Assembly (NCBI GenBank): GCA_947378305.1
Contig: CANCJJ010000006.1
Coordinates: 1-64,000 of the forward strand
Length of the DNA stretch: 64,000 bases
Direction of reading: 5' to 3'
Origin: Phenylobacterium aquaticum
Lineage (GTDB): Bacteria; Pseudomonadota; Alphaproteobacteria; Caulobacterales; Caulobacteraceae
The translations under genes and the position numbers were made by a program. Numbering within the stretch: position 1 is the first letter of the stretch; each line of letters begins with the position of its first letter. The notes below the pieces were generated by a model. It saw only the letters and a list, made by a program, of their open reading frames with translations, ran no database searches and was not told the origin of the DNA. Of the stretch, positions 52,650-61,672 are shown in pieces.

Positions 52650-53900
52650 TTGCATACCCTTGCAAACGGGATCCGGATTGTCTGCGATCCGGTACCCGGT
52701 CTTGAAACCGTAGCCCTGTGCGTTGTTGCCGGGCGGGGCGCGCGCCATGAGGATGCCGGGCGTTCGGGGTGGTCCCACCTCATGGAGCACATGGTCTTCA
52801 AGGGGGCAGGACAGAGGTCGGCCAAGGACATTGTCGAAGTCATTGAGGCCGAGGGCGGCAATATCAATGCGGCAACGGGCTATGAACGCACCAGTTTCCA
52901 GGTTCGCGCCCTGGCGGGTGGTCTGGATCTGGGCTCATCGGTCTTGTCTGACCTTGTGCTTCGACCGAGGCTAAATGCCGATGATCTGGCCCGCGAAAAG
53001 CAAGTCATTGCCCAGGAAATCGCCGAGGCCTTGGACAGTCCGGATGATCTGGTGTTTGAGATGGCCCAGGACGCGGCCTTTGAGGGTCAATCTCTGGGAC
53101 GGTCCATTCTGGGCACCGAAGACAGTCTGGCACCCGCGACCCCTGAAGCCCTGTCTGAGTGGCGGGGCTATCTCTATGCACCGGAAACCCTTGTGATTGC
53201 CGCCTCGGGCGCGGTGGACGAGGATGATCTCCTGCGATTTGTGGAACGCGACTTTGCCGGGGCTGAGAGCCGTCCATCTGAGCAGCATGTCATCGCAGAC
53301 TTTACCGGCGGTGTGCGAACCCAGGCCAAGAACCTTGAGCAGGCCAATCTGGTCTTCATGTTGCCGACTGTGGGCTTTGGTCACGAGGACTATTTCGCCC
53401 TGCGCCTGTTTGCTGAAATCCTGGGTGGGGGCATGGCTTCGCGGCTCTTTCAGGAAGCCCGCGAAAAACGGGGTCTGGCCTATGCCGTGGATGCCTATTC
53501 GGAATCCTATCTGGACCAAGGGGTTCTCGGCATTTTTGCGGGCTGTGCGGCGAAGGATGCAGCGGAACTCGCCCGTGTGGCGGCGGGCGAAATCGGGGGG
53601 CTTGCCCAGAGGGTTGAGCCCAGCGAACTGGCCCGGGCCAAGGCCCAGCTCAAGTCTGGCCTGTTCATGGCGCGTGAGTCTCCCCTGGCGCGGGCGGAGC
53701 AGGCGGCCGGCCAGGTCTTAAGCTTTGGTCGTCAATTGACCACGGCCGAGATCGCCCGGGACATTGAGGCTGTTTCGGCAGAAGACCTCATGCGCGTCGG
53801 AGCCAACCTGACCCGACCCGGCCGCGCGGCCGTCAGTGTGCTTGGCCCAAGATCGGCCCACAAGGCGAGCCAGGCCTTCCTCCAGACCTTGTTCGGCTAA
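52650..53900 (+). CDS. M16 zinc peptidase (processing-peptidase-like)
   Basis: A 416-residue inverzincin metallopeptidase similar to the mitochondrial processing peptidase beta subunit. It has the inverted zinc motif HLMEH (HxxEH) near residue 47 and the third ligand region further on (EIAEALDSPDDLVFEMAQDAAF). The C-terminal half has GGGMASRLFQEAREKRGLAY, usual for this family. The start is unclear: TTG at 52650 is used, but CTG at 52641, which would give LSRLHTLANG, looks more like family N-termini. Its substrate is unknown. Confidence 0.92.
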   Translation: MHTLANGIRIVCDPVPGLETVALCVVAGRGARHEDAGRSGWSHLMEHMVFKGAGQRSAKDIVEVIEAEGGNINAATGYERTSFQVRALAGGLDLGSSVLSDLVLRPRLNADDLAREKQVIAQEIAEALDSPDDLVFEMAQDAAFEGQSLGRSILGTEDSLAPATPEALSEWRGYLYAPETLVIAASGAVDEDDLLRFVERDFAGAESRPSEQHVIADFTGGVRTQAKNLEQANLVFMLPTVGFGHEDYFALRLFAEILGGGMASRLFQEAREKRGLAYAVDAYSESYLDQGVLGIFAGCAAKDAAELARVAAGEIGGLAQRVEPSELARAKAQLKSGLFMARESPLARAEQAAGQVLSFGRQLTTAEIARDIEAVSAEDLMRVGANLTRPGRAAVSVLGPRSAHKASQAFLQTLFG

Positions 53901-53963
53901 ACTTTTTCGCGACATGGCCTCTGAGGCTTGACCTCTGCCGAAATACCGCGAGGTTGGCGCGAC

Positions 53964-54569
53964 ATGGCATTGCTCGACTGGATCGCGCCGGAAAGCGGCT
54001 TGCGCCTTGAAGGGGAGGGCGTGATCCTGCGTCCACCCCGTGCCTCAGACTTTCAGGAATGGCGGGACCTCCGTGAAAAATCGAGAGCCTTTCTTCAGCC
54101 CTGGGAACCCACCTGGCCTGGCGACGACCTGACCCGCGACGCCTTTCGCCGCAGACTGACCGCCTATTCCAGAGATATGGCCGCGGGCGTCAGCTATCCC
54201 TTGTTCGTGTTTCGAAGCTCGGATGGCGCGCTGACCGGCGGGATTACCCTGTCGAATATCAGGCGGGGCGTCGCCCAGATGGGGACGGTCGGTTACTGGT
54301 GCGGCGTCAGCTATGCACGCCAGGGCCAGACGCTTGCAGCTGTCCGGACTCTGACCCTGTTTGCCTTTCGGACCTTGGCCCTGCACCGGCTTGAGGCCGC
54401 CTGCGTGCCGCACAACCAGGCCTCACGAAAACTGCTCGTCCGCGCTGGTTTTTCGGAGGAAGGCCTCGCCAGGGCCTACCTCAAGATCAATGGGGCCTGG
54501 CACGACCATGTTCTGTTCGGGCAGGTCTCGCCCCTGAAGGCGGCGCATGGCCCGGAATTTTCGGCCTGA
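53964..54569 (+). CDS. GNAT N-acetyltransferase (RimJ-like)
   Basis: A 201-residue acetyltransferase. The N-terminal part, VILRPPRASDFQEWRDLR, and the acetyl-CoA region with GYWCGVSYARQGQTLAAVR and LHRLEAACVPHNQASRKLLVRAGF fit the RimJ/RimL group, which acetylates ribosomal protein N-termini. It follows the M16 gene after 63 bases and is convergent with the YqgE gene. The substrate has not been inferred beyond the family. Confidence 0.9.
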   Translation: MALLDWIAPESGLRLEGEGVILRPPRASDFQEWRDLREKSRAFLQPWEPTWPGDDLTRDAFRRRLTAYSRDMAAGVSYPLFVFRSSDGALTGGITLSNIRRGVAQMGTVGYWCGVSYARQGQTLAAVRTLTLFAFRTLALHRLEAACVPHNQASRKLLVRAGFSEEGLARAYLKINGAWHDHVLFGQVSPLKAAHGPEFSA

Positions 54570-54578
54570 CCAAGACCT

Positions 54579-55151
54579 CTAGGCGTGCCCGGCCTCGGCG
54601 GTCAGGAAGCCGGGCTCGACCCCTAGTCGCGCCAGGGCCCTTGTCCACTTGCTGTGATAGTCGAGGTCGAAAAGCAGGTCTTCGTTCGGCGGACAGGTCA
54701 GCCAGGCATTCTCGCAAATTTCCCGTTCAAGCTGCCCGGACCCCCATCCAGCATAGCCCAGGGCCAGAAGCGCCCGTCGTGGCCCGGACCCCTTCCCCGA
54801 CAGAGATTCAAGGGCATCGCGTGTGGTCGAAATGGCCAGATCGCCTTCAATCAATAGACTGATCCCGCCTGTGACTTGGTCGTCATGAGTATGCAGGACG
54901 AACCCCCGGTTTGGCTCAACCGGCCCGCCCAGCAGAACCTGTCCCTTGGCCACGGCGGGCGTGCAGCCGATATCGAACTGGCGAAGCAGGTCTGGAATTT
55001 GCAAGGCTTCCATGGGGCAGTTGATCACCAGACCCATGGCGTGGGTCTCATCATGGGCGCAGACAAAGATGACAGACCGACTGAAGCGCTCATCCCCGAT
55101 GGCGGGCATGGCAATCAATAACTGACCGGCAAGAAATCCAGGACCTGACAT
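54579..55151 (-). CDS. YqgE/AlgH family protein
   Basis: A 190-residue DUF179 protein, starting MSGPGFLAGQLLIAMPAIGD. Conserved parts are RSVIFVCAHDETHAMGLVINCP, GGPVEPNRGFVLHTHD and ALLALGYAGWGSGQLEREI. The family has a known fold but no established function. An in-frame GTG at 55166 is an alternative start. Confidence 0.93.
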   Translation of the reverse strand: MSGPGFLAGQLLIAMPAIGDERFSRSVIFVCAHDETHAMGLVINCPMEALQIPDLLRQFDIGCTPAVAKGQVLLGGPVEPNRGFVLHTHDDQVTGGISLLIEGDLAISTTRDALESLSGKGSGPRRALLALGYAGWGSGQLEREICENAWLTCPPNEDLLFDLDYHSKWTRALARLGVEPGFLTAEAGHA

Positions 55152-55272
55152 GGTGAGAGATTTCACTGGTGCTGGGGCCTATTCAAGGCACTCGATCAAA
55201 CTTCTTCATTGAAACCCGTATTCAGGGCATTATCTCAAGCTAAGCCTTAGCCTGATGATCGGAGACATACCC

Positions 55273-55755
55273 ATGACCCTTAAGGTCGGAGACAAGCTGC
55301 CCGCCGCCAACCTGATTGCAGGGACGCAAGAGGGCCCTAAGCCCATGACGACAGACGACATTTTTGCGGGAAAGACGGTGGCTTTCTTTGCTGTTCCCGG
55401 AGCTTTCACGCCGACCTGTTCGGCCAAGCATGTGCCGGGATTCAAGGATCTGGCCCCGGACATCAAGGCCAAGGGCGTCGATTCCATCGTCTGCCTGTCG
55501 GTCAATGATGCCTTTGTGATGAAGGCCTGGGGTGAAAACCAGGGCGTCATGGATACGATTCTGATGATTGCCGACCCTGCGGGCGATTTCACCAAGGCCG
55601 TTGGCCTGGACATGGATGGAACAAAGTTTGGTCTGGGCCTTCGGTCCCAGCGCTATTCCATGCTCGTCAAGGACGGCGTGGTCACTCAGCTGAATGTGGA
55701 AGAGCCCGGCGATTTCAAGGTCTCGTCTGCCGACTACCTGCTGGCCCAAATCTGA
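55273..55755 (+). CDS. Peroxiredoxin, Prx5 type
   Basis: Thiol peroxidase of 160 residues that reduces hydrogen peroxide and alkyl hydroperoxides. The peroxidatic Cys lies in VPGAFTPTCSAKHVPGF (PxxxT/SxxC motif). Further conserved pieces are SVNDAFVMKAWG and FGLGLRSQRYSMLV. This Prx5 group commonly takes electrons from glutaredoxin/glutathione. The ATG has CGGAGA seven bases upstream, which fixes the start over an ATG 18 bases earlier. Confidence 0.95.
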   Translation: MTLKVGDKLPAANLIAGTQEGPKPMTTDDIFAGKTVAFFAVPGAFTPTCSAKHVPGFKDLAPDIKAKGVDSIVCLSVNDAFVMKAWGENQGVMDTILMIADPAGDFTKAVGLDMDGTKFGLGLRSQRYSMLVKDGVVTQLNVEEPGDFKVSSADYLLAQI

Positions 55756-55798
55756 CTCTGAACCTGGTCCCGGCCGCGCCTGCAGGGTGGGGTCGGGG

Positions 55799-56848
55799 TC
55801 AGGCCATCGCCGCGACCAGCCGCTCGATGAACCAGTAGGTCGCGCACGCCCCGATGACATAAGCCGGCGTGGCGCGTGCCAGGGCCAGGGCCCGGTCGGG
55901 AAACCGTCCCGATACCGCTTTCAATGCGATGATCACGCTGACCGCCCCGCCAATGAAGATCAACTGGCCGATTTCAACCCCGACATTGAAGAGTAGCAAG
56001 GCCTGAGGGGCGGCCCCTTGCGGCAGGCCGATCTGGGCCAGGGCCCCGGCAAAGGCAAAGCCGTGCAGCAGGCCAAAAACGAAGGCTATGACCCAGGGAA
56101 ACCGCCGGGTCAGGGTGTTTTCCCGGCCAGGCCGGGGCAGGAGTTCGCAGGCCACAAACACAATGCTCAGGGCGACCAGGGTCTCGATCATGGCCGAGGG
56201 AAAGCGGATCACGCCCAAGGCTGCAAAGGCCAGGGTAATGCTGTGGGCGACGGTAAAGGCCGACACGGACTTCAGGATTTGCCAGTTGGGTCCCACCAGC
56301 AAGAGGAGGGCGAGCACGAACATCAGGTGGTCAAACCCGGTCAGTATGTGCTCGATCCCCAGCCGCAAATAGGCGGGCACGGATACGCCCTTGGGGCCAC
56401 TCAAGGTCAGGGTCATTTCGGGATTTGACGGGCGGATGACCCCATTGATCTCCTGGCCCTCGGTGGACACGCGGACCAGGACATCCGTCACGGATTGAGA
56501 GAGGCCCTCAATCCGAAGGACTTGCCCGTCCAGCGGGGCTCCCTTTCGAACCTGCCAGGTCTTAATTCGAAAACCGGGAGTTACCGACTCGGTCGTAACC
56601 GGCCCTTCCAGACTCCCCCCTGACAAGTGTGGGACCAGGCGGATGGCCATGTCGCCGATCACCGGCTGTTTCCAGACGACGTCATAGCCGCCGGACTTCA
56701 GGTTTGTGATCTGAACCAGGGCCGGGCGAACCTCATGGGCGAGGGCCGGAGTGACGAGGCCGGCAGAGAGGAGCAATAAACTCGCAATCGCGGAGAGCCA
56801 GGCGAGGGCGCGGCCAGGCGTTTTGGGAGTCAGTGCCGGACCCATCAA
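55799..56848 (-). CDS. HupE/UreJ-like membrane protein
   Basis: A 349-residue protein with a signal sequence (cleavage after ALA, about residue 37), a roughly 115-residue extracytoplasmic domain (about 38-155), and six or seven membrane helices. The HupE/UreJ signature HILTGFDHLMFVLALL is at the start of the membrane part, with later VFGLLHGFAFAGAL. HupE/UreJ proteins are linked to nickel or other metal uptake, but the version with an N-terminal domain is not characterised. It is divergent from the DUF3604 gene, 160 bases away. Confidence 0.88.
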   Translation of the reverse strand: MMGPALTPKTPGRALAWLSAIASLLLLSAGLVTPALAHEVRPALVQITNLKSGGYDVVWKQPVIGDMAIRLVPHLSGGSLEGPVTTESVTPGFRIKTWQVRKGAPLDGQVLRIEGLSQSVTDVLVRVSTEGQEINGVIRPSNPEMTLTLSGPKGVSVPAYLRLGIEHILTGFDHLMFVLALLLLVGPNWQILKSVSAFTVAHSITLAFAALGVIRFPSAMIETLVALSIVFVACELLPRPGRENTLTRRFPWVIAFVFGLLHGFAFAGALAQIGLPQGAAPQALLLFNVGVEIGQLIFIGGAVSVIIALKAVSGRFPDRALALARATPAYVIGACATYWFIERLVAAMA

Positions 56849-57008
56849 TGCTGTTCCCCCAAAAAGACCATCCCTGAACGCCCAAGCTTTTGACAGGACC
56901 TCGCCGAAGGCGCAATAAAGTAAGACTTAGCGGTTCCCTGACTGAGATGCCCACAGGGGATGAAATGTCGACGTTCGTTCAGGACGCGAAACATGGGGGA
57001 GGGGACAC

Positions 57009-58934
57009 ATGGTTGATCCAAAGAATTATCTGACACGTGTTTTGGCACTTACAGCCTTTGCAGCTCTGCTCGGCGTCGGGGCCTCAGCCCCTGCCCAGCC
57101 TGCCAAGGCCCCTGCGACCAAGTCGGGCGCTGCGGGCGCAAAAGTCGCCGCAAAGGCACCGGCACATACGCCCGGCTACAATGCAGATCGGAACGCCTAT
57201 TACGGCGACCTTCATGTGCATACCAAGCTGTCCTTTGACGCCTATATCTTCAATGTTCGCGCATCGCCCAATGACGCCTACCGGTTTGCCCGGGGCGAGA
57301 AGATTGGCCATGCGGGCGGGTTCGACATTCGTCTGGCCGGCGGGCCTCTGGATTTCGTCGCCGTGACCGACCACTCCGAATATGTGGGGGCCATGGAGGA
57401 GGCTAATACGCCCGGGACCCGGCTGTCCAAATTGCCTCTGGTTCAGGGGCTCTTCAGTCCTGATCCCAAGCAGATTGGCGCGGCTTTTAACAAGGTCGTC
57501 GGAGCCATGCATGACAACACTGTTCCCGCAGAATTTACAGACAAGGCCGTCACGGCCCGGGCCTGGCGCGAAATTCAGGATGCGGCCGAAAAGAACAATG
57601 ATCCTGGACGCTTTACGACCTTCGTCGGTTATGAGTTCACCTCTGCGCCGGACGGTCGGAACCTGCACCGCAATGTGATTTTCCGGAACGCCAAGGTTGC
57701 CGACCTGCCCTATTCGTCACGCGAATCCTCTGATCCTGAGAATCTGTGGCGACATATGGACGCCTGGCGCGCCAAGGGCATCGAGGCCCTGGCCATCCCG
57801 CACAATAGTAACGGCAGCGACGGCATCATGTTCGAGTCCACCCGCCGGGATGGATCGCCCATGGACAAGGTCTATTCCGACATGCGCCGGCGCAATGAGC
57901 CCCTGGCGGAAATCACCCAGATCAAGGGGACATCAGAGACCCACCCCTCTCTCTCTCCGAATGACGAGTGGGCGAATTTCGAAATCTTCGAGACCTATAT
58001 CGGCTCCAACAAGCCGGTGACCAAGTTTGCTGGCGGCTATGTCCGTCAGGCCCTGAAAGACGGCATGTTGATGCAGGCGACCAAGGGCTTCAATCCCTTC
58101 AAGTTTGGCTTCATCGGGTCCAGCGACACCCACAATGCGGCACCGGGGTCAGTGGAAGAGCGGAACTATTTCAGCAAGGTCGGCCGGTCCGACGGGACGG
58201 CAGCTCTGAGAGGGTCTGTTCCGCCAGATGGTGCCAAGACCTGGCCTGACATTGCCGATCCGCCGAAATACCAGGCCTGGGGCGCATCCGGACTGGCTGG
58301 CGTCTGGGCTGAGGAAAATACCCGCGAGGCCATTTATGCGGCCCTGCGTCGCAAGGAGACATTTGCGACCTCCGGACCCCGGATGCGGGTTCGCTTCTTC
58401 GCAAGCTATGATTATCCCACCGACCTTGCCGCACGGAATGACGTGGTCCGGCAAGCCTATTCCCGTGGTGTCCCCATGGGCGGCGACCTGCTCCCCACCA
58501 AGGGCAAGGTGCCGAAATTCCTGGTCTGGGGCGTGCGCGATCCGAATTCCGGCTATCTCCAGCGCGCACAGATCGTGAAGGGCTGGATCGAGAATGGTGT
58601 GGCCAAGGAACGGGTCTTCGATGTGGCCTGCTCCGATAACCTGCCCCTGAACACGACGACCTGGCGGTGCCCGGACAATGGGGCCACGGTCAACCCCGCC
58701 AATTGCGAGCCTGCAAAGTTCAAGGGCGACGTGGAGTTGCGGACCCTCTGGACGGATCCGACCTTCCGTCCCGATCAGCGCGCCTTCTACTATGTCCGCG
58801 TTCTGGAAAACCCGTCCTGCCGCTGGTCGACCTGGGATGCCCTGCGTAATGGCACGCCGCCCAATCCCAAACTGATGCAAACCATTGTGGAGCGGGCCTG
58901 GTCTTCGCCGATCTGGTATGATCCGACAGCCTGA
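57009..58934 (+). CDS. DUF3604 protein, secreted PHP-like metal enzyme
   Basis: A 641-residue protein with an N-terminal signal segment and an Ala/Lys/Pro-rich linker (about 25-60). The body starts AYYGDLHVHTKLSFDAY (HxH motif) and continues with FVAVTDHSEYVG, resembling metal sites of PHP phosphoesterases. Later conserved parts include YEFTSAPDGRNLHRNV, IPHNSNGSDGIMF and GFIGSSDTHNAAPGS. DUF3604 has no established activity; metal-dependent phosphoesterase or hydrolase action outside the cytoplasm is a guess from the motifs. Confidence 0.88.
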   Translation: MVDPKNYLTRVLALTAFAALLGVGASAPAQPAKAPATKSGAAGAKVAAKAPAHTPGYNADRNAYYGDLHVHTKLSFDAYIFNVRASPNDAYRFARGEKIGHAGGFDIRLAGGPLDFVAVTDHSEYVGAMEEANTPGTRLSKLPLVQGLFSPDPKQIGAAFNKVVGAMHDNTVPAEFTDKAVTARAWREIQDAAEKNNDPGRFTTFVGYEFTSAPDGRNLHRNVIFRNAKVADLPYSSRESSDPENLWRHMDAWRAKGIEALAIPHNSNGSDGIMFESTRRDGSPMDKVYSDMRRRNEPLAEITQIKGTSETHPSLSPNDEWANFEIFETYIGSNKPVTKFAGGYVRQALKDGMLMQATKGFNPFKFGFIGSSDTHNAAPGSVEERNYFSKVGRSDGTAALRGSVPPDGAKTWPDIADPPKYQAWGASGLAGVWAEENTREAIYAALRRKETFATSGPRMRVRFFASYDYPTDLAARNDVVRQAYSRGVPMGGDLLPTKGKVPKFLVWGVRDPNSGYLQRAQIVKGWIENGVAKERVFDVACSDNLPLNTTTWRCPDNGATVNPANCEPAKFKGDVELRTLWTDPTFRPDQRAFYYVRVLENPSCRWSTWDALRNGTPPNPKLMQTIVERAWSSPIWYDPTA

Positions 58935-58944
58935 TTCAAGCCGG

Positions 58945-59784
58945 ATGAAGACGGACATGGGGGCATTGCGCGGGGTGATCCAGCGGATTCTGCGCGAGCC
59001 CCTGACCCACTTTCTGGTCCTTGGCGTCCTGATCTTTGCCGGTGTGGCAGGGGTCAAGGCGCTAAAGCGGCCTGTGGTGCAGATCGACGCTGACGAATTC
59101 AACCAGCTTGTGTCCTACTGGGAAATTCAGATGCAGCGCCCGCCGACCAAGGCGGAACTGAATGCCATTCTTCGGGAAAGGATGGACGAAGAGCTGATGG
59201 CCCGGGAGGCCATTCGACTCGGGCTCGACCGCAATGACCTGATTATTCGCCGCCGACTCGCTCAGAAAATGGCCTTTGCGAGTGAAGACCTGGCGCCGGT
59301 CACCGAACCGGACGAAGCCACCCTCCGGGCCTATTACGAAAAGACCAAGTCCGACTATATCGCGCCGGGTCACATCAGCCTGCGGCAGGTTGTCTTCAGC
59401 GGGGATCGTCCAGACTCCCGGGACCGGGCGGCCCGCGCTCTGGTTCAGGTCGCCAAGGGGCCTGTGACCGGTGACCCCTTTGTCCTGCCCCTGGTTTATG
59501 CAGATGCGAGTCTAATCGACCTGGGTCGGGATTATGGTCCGGCCTTTCAGAAGGCGATCGAGACCGCAAGACCGGGCACCTGGGTTGGGCCTGTTCAAAC
59601 GCCTTATGGTTGGCATATTCTGACCGTAGAAACACGCCATGAGGCGGCGGTTGAGTCCTTCGATGAAGCCAGATCTGCGGTTCGGGATGCCTGGCTGGCC
59701 CAGCGTCGGCAGGCCGGGAATGCCGAATTCCTGGCGGGGTTGAGACGTCGCTATCGTGTCGATGTACCGGGTCTGACCCCCTGA
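58945..59784 (+). CDS. Membrane-anchored peptidyl-prolyl isomerase, parvulin type
   Basis: About 279 residues with an N-terminal membrane anchor (LTHFLVLGVLIFAGVAGV), a periplasmic segment with RMDEELMAREAIRLGLDRND as in SurA/PpiC proteins, and a parvulin-like domain around HISLRQVVFSGDR to TPYGWHILTVE. It starts 11 bases after DUF3604. Several starts are possible (58918, 58945 and 58957). It probably helps fold exported proteins, and DUF3604 is the obvious candidate client. Confidence 0.85.
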   Translation: MKTDMGALRGVIQRILREPLTHFLVLGVLIFAGVAGVKALKRPVVQIDADEFNQLVSYWEIQMQRPPTKAELNAILRERMDEELMAREAIRLGLDRNDLIIRRRLAQKMAFASEDLAPVTEPDEATLRAYYEKTKSDYIAPGHISLRQVVFSGDRPDSRDRAARALVQVAKGPVTGDPFVLPLVYADASLIDLGRDYGPAFQKAIETARPGTWVGPVQTPYGWHILTVETRHEAAVESFDEARSAVRDAWLAQRRQAGNAEFLAGLRRRYRVDVPGLTP

Positions 59785-59820
59785 CTAAGGCGGACGGACA
59801 CCCTCTTTGGGAGTGCGTTC

Positions 59821-61611
59821 ATGAATATCTATAAACGCCTGGTCCGGGACTGGCGCTTCTTGAGCGGGCTGGCGAGAACGCTTGGGCGGATCAGGTCGAT
59901 TGGGCCTTCAAGTCCCAACCTGATCTGCGATGACCTTGAGGCCGCCGTGTCCAGATGGCGGGACCGGCCCGCCATAACCTTTGCCGACCAGACCCTGACC
60001 TATGGGCAGATGGATGCCCTGGCCAACCGCTATGCGCACTGGGCCTTGGCGCAAGGCTTCAAGCGAGGCGATACCGTGGCCCTGTTTTCCCTGAACCGGA
60101 TTGACTACGTGTCCATCTGGTATGGCCTGAGCAAGGTGGGCGTGGTGACCGCCCTGATCAACAATCAGCTGACGGGTCAGGCGCTTGGCCACTGTCTTAA
60201 TATTTCCGGGGCCAGTCACGTCCTGGTGGACCCCTTTGCCGCGCCCATCCTCGAGGCGGCCCGGGGTGAGCTGGCCGGGTCTGTGACGGCCTGGCGTCTG
60301 GGAACGGGCGGAACGGAGCCCGCAGATCTGGCCCATGCCTTGAGCCAGATGTCGGACTTGCCGCCCACCAGGGCCGTGCGGGCAGGCATGACGGCCGCTG
60401 ATACCGCTCTGCTGATGTTCACCTCCGGGACCACGGGTCTGCCCAAGGCCGCGAAGGTCAAGCACTCGCGGGTTCAGCTCTATATGCGCGGGTTTGCCGG
60501 AGCGACCGGGGCGGGCAGGGAGGATCGGATCTATATTGCCTTGCCCCTCTATCACGCGACCGGCGGCTTGTGCGGAGTGGGGGCAGCCTTGCTGAACGGG
60601 GGATCGCTCCTGATCCGGGAGCGGTTTTCCACGGCAACCTTCTGGTCAGACCTGGTTGCCGAGCAGTGCACCATGTTTGTTTATATCGGCGAGCTCTGCC
60701 GGTATCTGGTCAATTCGCCCGTCGATCCCAAGGAGCAGTCGCACAAGGTCAGGCTGGCCTTTGGCAATGGCATGGTTCCGGATGTCTGGGTCCAGGTGGA
60801 GACTCGTTTTCAGGTGCCAAGGGTCCTGGAATTCTACGGGTCGACCGAGGGGAATGTCTCCATGTTCAATTTCGACGGCCAGCTTGGCGCGATTGGCCGG
60901 GCACCGCGTTGGTTGGGCCGAACCTTCAACTTCACCCTCGCCCAATTCGATGTTGAGACCGAACAGCCTGTTCGCTCATCTGGCGGCTACTGTCTCGAGG
61001 CTAGGGTCGACCAGGTGGGCGAATGCATCGGCCGGATTGAGTCCGACAATGCCCGGGCCGATTTTTCGGGTTATGTGGACACGACCGCCTCTGAAAAGAA
61101 GATTCTGCGCAATGTCTTTGCCCCCGGGGATGCCTGGTTCCGGACGGGGGACCTGATGCGCCGGGATGGGGATGGCTATTTCTTCTTCGTGGACCGGGTC
61201 GGCGACACCTTTCGCTGGAAGGGCGAAAATGTTTCGACCGGTGAGGTTGCCCAGAGGCTTCAGGCCGATCCCGGCGTGATCGAGGCCAATGTCTATGGCG
61301 TCAAGGTTCCCGGCGCGGATGGACGGGCGGGCATGGCCGCTCTTGTCGTGGATGATCGCTTCGACCTGTCGTCCTTTGGCCAGCGCGTTGGCCGAGATTT
61401 GCCCGCCTATGCCCAGCCCGTCTTCTTGCGCCTGATTTCCGGCCTCGCGGTGACGGGCACTTTCAAGCATCGCAAGGTCGATCTGGTAGCCCAAGGCTTT
61501 GATCCTGAAGCCATTGGCAGTCCGGTTTATGTTCGGTCTCCGGATGCCAGCTATCACGAGATGACCCCGGCTGAACTTGCGGAAATTCGGGCGGGACACA
61601 AAAGGCTCTGA
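59821..61611 (+). CDS. Long-chain/very-long-chain acyl-CoA synthetase (FATP type)
   Basis: An AMP-binding enzyme of 596 residues that activates fatty acids to CoA thioesters, close to the FadD6/FATP (SLC27-like) group. Motifs: LMFTSGTTGLPKAAKVKHSR (P-loop), FYGSTEGNVSMFNF, FRTGDLMRRDGDGYFFFVDR and GDTFRWKGENVSTGEVA. The N-terminus has the amphipathic leader usual in this subgroup. It starts 37 bases after the PPIase gene; a functional link is not obvious. Confidence 0.93.
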   Translation: MNIYKRLVRDWRFLSGLARTLGRIRSIGPSSPNLICDDLEAAVSRWRDRPAITFADQTLTYGQMDALANRYAHWALAQGFKRGDTVALFSLNRIDYVSIWYGLSKVGVVTALINNQLTGQALGHCLNISGASHVLVDPFAAPILEAARGELAGSVTAWRLGTGGTEPADLAHALSQMSDLPPTRAVRAGMTAADTALLMFTSGTTGLPKAAKVKHSRVQLYMRGFAGATGAGREDRIYIALPLYHATGGLCGVGAALLNGGSLLIRERFSTATFWSDLVAEQCTMFVYIGELCRYLVNSPVDPKEQSHKVRLAFGNGMVPDVWVQVETRFQVPRVLEFYGSTEGNVSMFNFDGQLGAIGRAPRWLGRTFNFTLAQFDVETEQPVRSSGGYCLEARVDQVGECIGRIESDNARADFSGYVDTTASEKKILRNVFAPGDAWFRTGDLMRRDGDGYFFFVDRVGDTFRWKGENVSTGEVAQRLQADPGVIEANVYGVKVPGADGRAGMAALVVDDRFDLSSFGQRVGRDLPAYAQPVFLRLISGLAVTGTFKHRKVDLVAQGFDPEAIGSPVYVRSPDASYHEMTPAELAEIRAGHKRL

Positions 61612-61672
61612 GCCCCCCTTGTCTCACGGGCCCGTATCACATCTAGTTATGGTCTCGTTTCTGGAGATTGCC

